Assembly: GCF_002812705.1 (NCBI RefSeq)
Contig: NZ_CP025030.1
Span: forward strand, 5,828,001 to 5,892,000
DNA from: Achromobacter spanius
GTDB taxonomy: Bacteria > Pseudomonadota > Gammaproteobacteria > Burkholderiales > Burkholderiaceae_B
Length of the DNA: 64,000 nt
Direction: 5' to 3'
Part shown: piece after piece, positions 57,872 through 64,000 of the stretch
How positions within the stretch are numbered: the first letter of the stretch is position 1
How the letters are laid out: each line of letters starts with the position of its first letter
Notes under the pieces: generated by a model
What the model saw: only the letters and a program-made list of their open reading frames with translations
Database searches by the model: none
What the model was told of the DNA's origin: nothing
Position numbers and translations under genes: made by a program

Positions 57872-59223
57872 GTCAGGTTCTCCACGCGCAAGCGGGTGAC
57901 CTTGGACCGCACGAACGGCATCGCCTCGATGCGCTCGATGGCCTGATTGATGTTGCCTTCCACGGCCTCATGCGTCAGGAAGATGATGTCGGCGCCGCCT
58001 ATGTGAGAGGGCTGCTGGATCATCGAGCCAATCGAAATGGAGCGGTCGGCCAGAATGCGGGCGATGTCCGCGAGCACGCCCGGCTGGTCGTCCACGCGCA
58101 GGCGCAGGTAGTAAGACGTGCTGACGAGTTCGATCGGCAGGATCGGCGTGTCGGACATGGCGTCCGGCTGGAAGGCCAGGTGCGGCACGCGGTTGCCCGG
58201 GTCGGCGGTGTGCAGGCGCGTCACGTCGACCAGGTCCGCCACCACGGCCGATGCGGTGGGCTCTTCGCCCGCGCCTTGGCCGTAGTACAGCGTGGGGCCG
58301 ACCGCGTCGCCCTTGACCAGCACGGCGTTCATCGCGCCTTCCACATTGGCCAGCAAACGCTCGGACGGCACCAAGGCCGGATGTACGCGCAGCTCGATGC
58401 CGTCGGGGCGACGCTTGGTCACGCCCAGCAGCTTGATGCGGTAGCCCAGGCGCTCGGCGTGTTCGATGTCTTCGGCGGCCAGTTGCGAGATGCCTTCGAT
58501 GTAGGCGCGGTCGAACTGGACCGGCACGCCGAAAGCGAGCGAGGCCAGCAGCGTCAGCTTGTGCGCGGCGTCCACGCCTTCCACGTCGAACGTGGGGTCG
58601 GCTTCGGCGTAGCCCAGGCGCTGGGCCTCGGCCAGCACCTCGGCGAACGGCAGCCCGCGCGAGCGCATTTCGGACAGGATGAAGTTGGTGGTGCCGTTGA
58701 TGATGCCGGCCACCCATTGGATGCGGTTGGCGGTCAGGCCTTCGCGGATCGCCTTGATGATGGGGATGCCACCGGCCACGGCGGCTTCGAACGTGACCAT
58801 GACGCCGCGCTCGTAGGCGGCGGCGAAGATCTCGTTGCCGTGCTTGGCCAGCAACGCCTTGTTGGCGGTGACGACATGCTTGCCGTTGGCGATGGCTTCC
58901 ATCACCAGTTCCAGCGCCAGCGTGTCGCCGCCGATCAATTCAACGACGATGTCGATTTCAGGGTCGCGCACCAGCGCGTGCACGTCGGTATCGACCAGGA
59001 TCGAGTCGCCCACGCGAGCGCGCGCCTTGGCCACGTCGCGCACGGCGGCGCGGGTGACTTCAATGCGGCGGCCGGCGCGGCGCGCAATTTCTTCCGCGTT
59101 GCGCGACAGCACGGTCCACGTGCCGCCGCCAACCACGCCAAGACCAAGCAGGCCCACCTTCATGGGACGCATCGCGCCGCCCTCGGGGCCTTGCGCGACG
59201 GGTGAGCGTTCAGGGGTATTCAT
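57868..59223 (-). CDS. hom: Homoserine dehydrogenase
   Basis: 451 residues from ATG 59223, which overlaps the stop of the aminotransferase gene by 4 bp; internal ATGs at 59172 and 59163 are also possible ([10 protein letters not shown]), nearer the usual family length of about 435. Rossmann loop [14 protein letters not shown], the catalytic-domain [16 protein letters not shown] and [11 protein letters not shown], and a C-terminal ACT domain ([26 protein letters not shown]) for feedback by threonine. It makes homoserine for threonine and methionine. Confidence 0.95.
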   Translation of the reverse strand: MNTPERSPVAQGPEGGAMRPMKVGLLGLGVVGGGTWTVLSRNAEEIARRAGRRIEVTRAAVRDVAKARARVGDSILVDTDVHALVRDPEIDIVVELIGGDTLALELVMEAIANGKHVVTANKALLAKHGNEIFAAAYERGVMVTFEAAVAGGIPIIKAIREGLTANRIQWVAGIINGTTNFILSEMRSRGLPFAEVLAEAQRLGYAEADPTFDVEGVDAAHKLTLLASLAFGVPVQFDRAYIEGISQLAAEDIEHAERLGYRIKLLGVTKRRPDGIELRVHPALVPSERLLANVEGAMNAVLVKGDAVGPTLYYGQGAGEEPTASAVVADLVDVTRLHTADPGNRVPHLAFQPDAMSDTPILPIELVSTSYYLRLRVDDQPGVLADIARILADRSISIGSMIQQPSHIGGADIIFLTHEAVEGNINQAIERIEAMPFVRSKVTRLRVENLT

Positions 59224-60407
59224 TTCAGCAATCCGTCCTTGCGGAACATATCTTTGATGCCGCGCACCGCTTGCCGGGTGCGCTGCTCGTTTTCGATAAG
59301 AGCGAAGCGTACGTAGTCGTCGCCATACTCGCCGAAGCCGATCCCGGGGGACACGGCCACTTTCGCATCCGACAGGACACGCTTGGCAAATTCCAAAGAG
59401 CCCATCGCCCGGTAGGGCTCGGGGATCTGCGCCCAGATATACATGGACGCCTTGGGAATTTCCACATTCCAACCTGCTTCATGCAGACCGCGCACGAGCA
59501 CGTCGCGGCGGCTTTGGTATTGGGCCACGATCTCGCTCACGCAATCCTGCGGGCCGTCCAGGGCGGCAATCGACGCCACCTGGATCGGCGTGAACGTACC
59601 GTAGTCGTGATAGCTCTTGATGCGCGCCAGCGCGTTGACCAGCTCGCGGTTGCCGACCATGTAGCCGATGCGCCAGCCCGCCATGTTGTAGCTCTTGCTC
59701 ATCGTGAAGAACTCGACGGCCACATCACGCGCGCCGGGCACTTGCATGATGGACGGCGCCACGTAGCCGTCGAACGTGATGTCGGCATAGGCCAGGTCAT
59801 GCACCACCAGGATGTCGTGTTCCTTGGCCAGCGCCACGACCCGTTCAAAGAACGACAGGTCCACGCACTGCGCGGTCGGGTTGCTGGGAAAGCCCAGCAC
59901 CATCATCTTGGGCTTCGGGATGGATTCGCGCACCGCGCGTTCCAGCTCTTCGAAGAAATCAACGCCGGGCGTCATGCGCACCGAGCGGATGTTGGCGCCG
60001 GCAATGACGGCACCATAAATGTGGATCGGGTAGCTGGGGTTGGGCACCAGCACCGTGTCGCCGCGATCCAGCGTCGCCAGCATCAGGTGAGCCAGGCCTT
60101 CTTTCGAGCCAATCGTGACGATGGCTTCGGAATCCGGGTCGAACTCGACCGCGTAGCGGCGCTGATACCAGTCACAGATGGCCTTGCGCAGACGCGGGAT
60201 GCCCTTGGACACCGAGTAGCCGTGCGTGGTCGGGCGCGAGGTGGCCTCAACCATCTTGTCGACGATGTGCTTGGGCGTTGCGCCGTCCGGATTACCCATG
60301 GACATATCGATGATGTCCTCGCCCCGCCGACGCGCCGCCATCTTGAGCTCGCCAGTAATGTTGAAAACGTACGGGGGCAAACGCTCGATGCGAGAGAACT
60401 TCCTCAT
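59220..60407 (-). CDS. alaC: PLP-dependent aminotransferase, AlaC-like
   Basis: 395 residues from ATG 60407 behind AGGATTCCC. Class I/II aminotransferase: K238 in [15 protein letters not shown] binds [13 protein letters not shown] and [12 protein letters not shown] are family stretches. The sequence resembles E. coli AlaC (glutamate-pyruvate aminotransferase), but it leads an operon with hom and thrC, so a role in aspartate-family amino acids is also possible. Its stop overlaps hom by 4 bp. Confidence 0.88.
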   Translation of the reverse strand: MRKFSRIERLPPYVFNITGELKMAARRRGEDIIDMSMGNPDGATPKHIVDKMVEATSRPTTHGYSVSKGIPRLRKAICDWYQRRYAVEFDPDSEAIVTIGSKEGLAHLMLATLDRGDTVLVPNPSYPIHIYGAVIAGANIRSVRMTPGVDFFEELERAVRESIPKPKMMVLGFPSNPTAQCVDLSFFERVVALAKEHDILVVHDLAYADITFDGYVAPSIMQVPGARDVAVEFFTMSKSYNMAGWRIGYMVGNRELVNALARIKSYHDYGTFTPIQVASIAALDGPQDCVSEIVAQYQSRRDVLVRGLHEAGWNVEIPKASMYIWAQIPEPYRAMGSLEFAKRVLSDAKVAVSPGIGFGEYGDDYVRFALIENEQRTRQAVRGIKDMFRKDGLLK

Positions 60408-60735
60408 GATGGGAATCCTTAGGGGCGGAAAGGGCGAAAAAACCAGGGCGCGGTCGCGCGAAGGGGAAAAGGGCTCAAAGCCGCGCCAGCTCACGTTTGC
60501 AGCGCAGCAAAACCCTGTAATCTAGCGCAACGACGGCCATGCGGCAAATGGGGCAAAAACGGGTCCGTTTCCTCATTGAAAAGACAGGCTTTTTTTCGAC
60601 TGCCCACAAGCGCCAAAAACCACGTTGTTGCAAGGCAGGGAATCCGCTTATGTCGTACAGCAACGAAGCCCCCAACACTGCAACCCATGGCGAGTCTGAT
60701 GCGCTATCATCAAGCCCATCAAGCCGGAGTTTTTA
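60408..60735. other. Divergent intergenic region before the Mth938-like gene
   Basis: 328 bp without a convincing gene. A TATCAT at 60705-60710 about 25 bp before the next gene may be a -10 box. Short hairpins are present but no terminator was recognised. Confidence 0.4.
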
Positions 60736-61197
60736 TTGAAGCTGCATACCGATCCTGCAACGGCCGCGCTGAACACCGTCACCGCCTACGGTGAGGGTTA
60801 CATCGAGGTCAACCAAGTCCGTTTTTCTTCGTCGGTCGCATTTGGCCCCGAAGGCGAAGTTGCCGAATGGCCCGCTGCATCGCCGGCCGACATCACCTCT
60901 TCCCTGTTGCATCAGGCGGCCGGTTTGACCGAGCCCGTCCGCGACCCGATGGCCTTCCTGGATGAACCGGAAGCCAGCCCCAGCCGCCCGGCCAATGCGC
61001 CCGAAGTGCTGCTGGTGGGCACGGGCGCCCGGCAACAGTTCCTGCGTCCCGAAGTGTTGCGTCCCCTGTTGGCCATGGGAATCGGCGTCGAGATCATGGA
61101 CACGCACGCCGCCTCTCGCACCTACAACATCCTGATGGCCGAGGGCCGGCGCGTGGTCGTCGCCCTTATCCCTCCCAACGGAGAATCACAGAAATGA
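60736..61197 (+). CDS. Mth938-like (NDUFAF3/DUF498-type) domain protein
   Basis: 153 residues beginning at TTG 60736 (no upstream ATG in frame). Family-typical features are the early YGEGYIEVNQVRFSSSVAF and the late APEVLLVGTGARQQFL with GIGVEIMDTHAASRTYNILMAEGRRVVVALIPP. Bacterial members are uncharacterised; the mitochondrial relative NDUFAF3 assists complex I assembly. Its stop overlaps the bcp start by 4 bp (ATGA), so the two are translationally coupled. Confidence 0.87.
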   Translation: MKLHTDPATAALNTVTAYGEGYIEVNQVRFSSSVAFGPEGEVAEWPAASPADITSSLLHQAAGLTEPVRDPMAFLDEPEASPSRPANAPEVLLVGTGARQQFLRPEVLRPLLAMGIGVEIMDTHAASRTYNILMAEGRRVVVALIPPNGESQK

Positions 61198-61658
61198 CGC
61201 CCAGCATCGGCAAGCCCGCCCCGCCATTCACCGCGGAAAGCACCATTGGTCCGATCAGCCTTGACCAATGCCAGGGCCGCGCCGTGATCCTGTATTTCTA
61301 CCCCAAGGACAACACGCCTGGCTGCACCACCGAAAGCCAGGACTTCCGCGACCTGCACGCCGAATTCCTGGCGGCCAGCGCCGTGGTCATCGGTATCTCG
61401 CGCGACTCGCTGAAGTCGCATGAGAACTTCAAGGCCAAGTACGAACTTCCTTTCCCCCTCATCTCCGACGCCGACGAAACCGTGTGCAATCTGTTCGGCG
61501 TCATCAAGCAGAAGAATATGTACGGCAAGCAGGTGCGAGGCATTGAGCGCAGCACCTTTTTGATCGACGCCTATGGCGTGCTGGTGCAGGAGTGGCGCGG
61601 GGTGAAGGTCCCGGGCCACGCCAAGGAAGTCCTGCAGGCCGCAAAAAGCATCGGTTAG
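61194..61658 (+). CDS. bcp: Thioredoxin-dependent peroxiredoxin, BCP type
   Basis: 154 residues. AhpC/TSA fold with LYFYPKDNTPGCTTESQDFRD, peroxidatic cysteine C44. The resolving cysteine of E. coli BCP (five residues on) is absent (Gln/Asp there); other cysteines are C26 and one near residue 97, so it may be a 1-Cys or atypical 2-Cys enzyme. Reduces hydroperoxides in the cytoplasm. Coupled to the Mth938-like gene upstream. Confidence 0.93.
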   Translation: MTPSIGKPAPPFTAESTIGPISLDQCQGRAVILYFYPKDNTPGCTTESQDFRDLHAEFLAASAVVIGISRDSLKSHENFKAKYELPFPLISDADETVCNLFGVIKQKNMYGKQVRGIERSTFLIDAYGVLVQEWRGVKVPGHAKEVLQAAKSIG

Positions 61659-61715
61659 CCGTACAAGGAACAGCCGTCAGGCGCTATAGCTGGCCCACCC
61701 TGGAGAGTGACGCAT

Positions 61716-63416
61716 ATGCCGCTTCCGAAGTTGCCCACCCGTCCCGCAGCCATCCTGACCTTCCCCTCGGGCGAAACCGCCCGGGCGCAGGCCCGCACCA
61801 CCAAGACTGCCGCTGCGCAGTCCAACGCCCAAGCCGTGCTTGCCGATGACGACGACGAGCTGCTCATGCAGCCTGAACTCGACGGCATGACGGCGCCGGC
61901 CCGCAAGGCGCAGATTCCCGCGCCTGCTCGCCAAGTGCCTCCGCCCGCCCCCGCACCCGCCGCCAGCACACCGGCGCGTCCGGCCAAGGCCGCAACCAGC
62001 CCGACCAAACGCGCGAAGCCGCGCGCCCAGAACGAACCGCGCAAGCTGTTCGTGCTGGACACCAACGTGCTGCTGCACGACCCCAGCTCGCTGTTCCGCT
62101 TTGAAGAGCACGACATCTTCCTGCCGATGATGACGCTGGAAGAGCTGGACCACCAAAAGAAAGGCATGTCTGAAGTGGCGCGCAATGCGCGTCAGGTCAG
62201 CCGCTCGCTGGACGCGCTGGTGCAAGACGCCACGCAACTGGACGAAGGGCTGGAACTGGCCAAGCTGGGCAACAAGGACGCCACGGGCCGCCTGATGTTC
62301 CAGACGACCGCCATCCACAGCACGCTGCCGTCCGACTTGCCCATGGGCAAGGCCGACAACCAGATCCTGGGCGTCGTCCGCGCCCTGCAGGAAAAATACC
62401 CGCAGCGCGAAGTGGTGCTGGTGTCCAAGGACATCAACATGCGCCTGAAGGCGCGTGCGCTGGGCATGGCCGCGGAAGACTACTTCAACGATCACGTCCT
62501 GGAAGACTCTGACCTGATGTATTCGGGCGTGATGCAGTTGCCCGAAGACTTCTGGAACAAGCACGGCAAGGACGTGGAGTCGTGGCAGCAAGGCGGCACC
62601 ACCTTCTACCGCATCCACGGCCCGCTGTGCTCGCAGTTCGTCGTCAACCAGTTCGTTTACTTCGAAGGCCAGATGCCGCTCTACGCGCAGGTGCGCGAAG
62701 TCAGCGGCAAGATGGCGGTGCTGGCCACCCTGCGCGACTACACCCATGGCAAGAACAACGTCTGGGGCATCACGGCGCGCAACCGCGAGCAGAACTTCGC
62801 CATGAACCTGCTGATGAACCCGGAGTGCGACTTCGTGTCGCTGCTGGGCCAGGCGGGCACGGGCAAGACGCTGTTGGCGCTGGCGGCCGGCATTACGCAG
62901 GTACTGGAAACCAAGCGCTACACCGAGATCATCATGACGCGCGTCACGGTGCCTGTCGGCGAAGACATCGGTTTCCTGCCCGGCACGGAAGAAGAAAAGA
63001 TGTTGCCTTGGATGGGCGCGTTGGAAGACAACCTGGATGTGCTCAATATGGGCGAAGGCGAAGGCAACGGGGACTGGGGGCGCGCCGCTACCATGGACCT
63101 GATCCGTTCGCGCATCAAGGTCAAGTCGCTGAACTTCATGCGCGGCCGCACGTTCCTGAACAAGTACCTGATCATCGACGAAGCGCAGAACCTGACGCCC
63201 AAGCAGATGAAGACGCTGGTGACCCGCGCGGGCCCCGGCACCAAGGTGATCTGCCTGGGCAACGTTGCCCAGATCGATACGCCGTATCTGACCGAAGGCA
63301 GCTCGGGCCTGACGTTCGTCGTCGACCGCTTCAAGGGCTGGCCGCATTCCGGCCACGTCACCTTGCAGCGCGGCGAACGTTCGCGCCTGGCCGACTACGC
63401 GGGGGATGTGCTGTAA
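61716..63416 (+). CDS. PhoH family protein with PIN domain
   Basis: 566 residues from ATG 61716 (GGAGAG 10 bp upstream; an in-frame GTG at 61707 is too near it). The N-terminal part is Ala/Pro-rich (about 20-110), followed by a PIN domain (KLFVLDTNVLLHDPSSLFRF) and a PhoH ATPase (Walker A GQAGTGKTLLALAAG; Walker B YLIIDEAQNLTPKQMKTLVTRAG). PIN-PhoH proteins are proposed RNA helicase/nucleases; the role here is not shown. The gene ends at a strong terminator. Confidence 0.92.
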   Translation: MPLPKLPTRPAAILTFPSGETARAQARTTKTAAAQSNAQAVLADDDDELLMQPELDGMTAPARKAQIPAPARQVPPPAPAPAASTPARPAKAATSPTKRAKPRAQNEPRKLFVLDTNVLLHDPSSLFRFEEHDIFLPMMTLEELDHQKKGMSEVARNARQVSRSLDALVQDATQLDEGLELAKLGNKDATGRLMFQTTAIHSTLPSDLPMGKADNQILGVVRALQEKYPQREVVLVSKDINMRLKARALGMAAEDYFNDHVLEDSDLMYSGVMQLPEDFWNKHGKDVESWQQGGTTFYRIHGPLCSQFVVNQFVYFEGQMPLYAQVREVSGKMAVLATLRDYTHGKNNVWGITARNREQNFAMNLLMNPECDFVSLLGQAGTGKTLLALAAGITQVLETKRYTEIIMTRVTVPVGEDIGFLPGTEEEKMLPWMGALEDNLDVLNMGEGEGNGDWGRAATMDLIRSRIKVKSLNFMRGRTFLNKYLIIDEAQNLTPKQMKTLVTRAGPGTKVICLGNVAQIDTPYLTEGSSGLTFVVDRFKGWPHSGHVTLQRGERSRLADYAGDVL

Positions 63417-63435
63417 GGCACTGTTCTCCTTCGCA

Positions 63436-63475
63436 TAAAAAAAGCCCCTTGAAAGCGATTTCAAGGGGCTTTTTC
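63436..63475. terminator. Terminator between phoH-like and entericidin genes
   Basis: AAAAAGCCCCTTGA (to 63452) and TCAAGGGGCTTTTT (63461-63474) form a 14-bp stem flanked by A/T runs. Bidirectional by position. Confidence 0.9.
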
Positions 63476-63501
63476 TTGCCTGGACACCCAGGCCGACGTG
63501 C

Positions 63502-63633
63502 TTACTTGTCGGCCGCGTTGGTGATGGCATTGCCGGCCCTGGACATATCGCGGCCCATGCCCGCCACGGTATTGCAACCGGCGAGCACGAATCCGAATAC
63601 GACAAAGGCGGTCAGCACGATCTTGCCGCGCAT
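63502..63633 (-). CDS. Entericidin-type small lipoprotein
   Basis: 43 residues, MRGKIVLTAFVVFGFVLAGC followed by NTVAGMGRDMSRAGNAITNAADK. It starts at ATG 63633 with AGGAG 7 bp upstream. The lipobox VLAGC and the GRD-SRAG-AI pattern are those of the entericidin A/B family, whose members form a small antidote/toxin lipoprotein pair in E. coli. Only one copy is visible here, so no pair can be claimed. Confidence 0.88.
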   Translation of the reverse strand: MRGKIVLTAFVVFGFVLAGCNTVAGMGRDMSRAGNAITNAADK

Positions 63634-63672
63634 GCTGTCAACTCCTGAACAAAAATTATCGAAGCAAAGGCG

Positions 63673-64000
63673 TCAGACGATCTGCACGCGCAGTTCGCCC
63701 AGCCCTTCCACGCCACCCGTGATCACGTCGCCTTGCACCACGGCGCCCACGCCTTCGGGCGTGCCGGTGAAGATGATGTCGCCCGGTTGCAGTTCAAACA
63801 GGCCCGACAGGTAGGAAATGCTCTCCGGAATATTCCACAACATCTGCGAGATGTCGCTAGCCTGCTTGCGCTGGCCGTTCACGTCCAGCCAGATCGCGCC
63901 CTTGTCCAGCGTGCCCACGACGCTGCGCGGGTGGATCGGGCCGATCGGGGCGGACTCATCGAAGGCCTTGCCGATTTCCCAGGGGCGGCCCTGCTTTTTC
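63673..64000 (-). CDS. Fumarylacetoacetate hydrolase family protein (N-terminus outside window)
   Basis: Only the C-terminal ~108 codons are present; the frame is open to the right edge. [21 protein letters not shown] near the window edge, then [34 protein letters not shown], are FAH-family motifs. Members are metal-dependent C-C hydrolases or decarboxylases in aromatic and tyrosine breakdown (fumarylpyruvate and related substrates). The specific reaction cannot be told from the fragment. Confidence 0.88.
   Translation of the reverse strand, partial: KKQGRPWEIGKAFDESAPIGPIHPRSVVGTLDKGAIWLDVNGQRKQASDISQMLWNIPESISYLSGLFELQPGDIIFTGTPEGVGAVVQGDVITGGVEGLGELRVQIV

Noticed and set aside
63502..63633. 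Entericidin toxin-antidote pair
   Set aside because: Only one small lipoprotein gene is present; a pair cannot be claimed.

Overview
The window is a chromosomal segment of a GC-rich Betaproteobacterium, most likely Alcaligenaceae (Achromobacter/Bordetella type). Supporting signs are an orphan Bug-type solute-binding protein, a Burkholderiales-style H-NS-like protein with the TWSGRGK/PRWL DNA-binding motif, a split three-gene pnt transhydrogenase, glcDEF, and strong G/C third-position codon use. Nearly everything is ordinary core or housekeeping content. I see no rRNA, insertion sequence, prophage, CRISPR array, integrase or conjugation gene.

Layout. 1-5.1 kb (minus strand): a partial PiuC-type dioxygenase, a trans-sulfuration PLP enzyme, rlmB and rnr. 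5.1-6.8 kb: three nearly identical tRNA-Leu(CAG) genes around a DTW-domain tRNA modification gene. 6.9-13.7 kb: a GNAT protein, then transporters (EamA, AEC, ArsB, YeeE/YedE) and an FMN-dependent glutamate-synthase-like protein. 13.8-15.6 kb: a phospholipase-D lipoprotein and a DUF883 protein. 16-18.3 kb: egtD-egtB for ergothioneine. 18.4-22.2 kb: tRNA-Met and a group of small or hypothetical, mostly membrane, proteins with a YddG-type exporter. 22.2-28.4 kb: a diguanylate cyclase, a DUF4153 protein, an AI-2E-type permease, a DUF3053-like lipoprotein and a hypothetical gene, followed by 0.77 kb without a convincing gene. 29.2-36.2 kb: a cytochrome b and cytochrome c' convergent pair, purB, a GST, a TauE/SafE permease, mnmA and a LysR regulator. 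36.4-38.3 kb: a Bug protein and an N-formylglutamate amidohydrolase-type enzyme. 38.5-41.7 kb: a 79-bp tandem repeat array directly upstream of pntAA-pntAB-pntB. 41.8-50.2 kb (minus): glcDEF, a second FAD-linked (D-lactate-type) dehydrogenase, aroG and tldD. 50.2-52.1 kb: a long AT-richer gap before the H-NS-like gene, and a DUF4136 lipoprotein. 52.2-56 kb: pepN and fbp. 56-60.4 kb (minus): a YgdI/YgdR lipoprotein and the tightly coupled aminotransferase-hom-thrC operon. 60.7-64 kb: a Mth938-like gene overlapping bcp, phoH, an entericidin-type lipoprotein, and a partial fumarylacetoacetate-hydrolase family gene.

How genes work together. The aminotransferase, hom and thrC overlap by 4 bp at each junction and form an amino-acid operon. 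glcD, glcE and glcF are three subunits of glycolate oxidase in one operon. pntAA/AB/B encode one proton-pumping transhydrogenase. egtD/egtB carry out the first committed steps of ergothioneine synthesis. rnr, rlmB, mnmA, the DTW gene and the tRNAs form an RNA-metabolism theme. Several convergent gene pairs share bidirectional terminators.

I found no convincing new defence, mobile or biosynthetic system. The points most worth a second look are the 79-bp repeat array abutting the pnt promoter, two palindromes upstream of the YeeE/YedE transporter, a strong promoter overlapping the rnr start and reading into an unexplained 258-bp leader, a 24-codon membrane peptide gene, and two long gene-free stretches. 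No database search was possible; family names rest on recognised motifs and overall sequence character.
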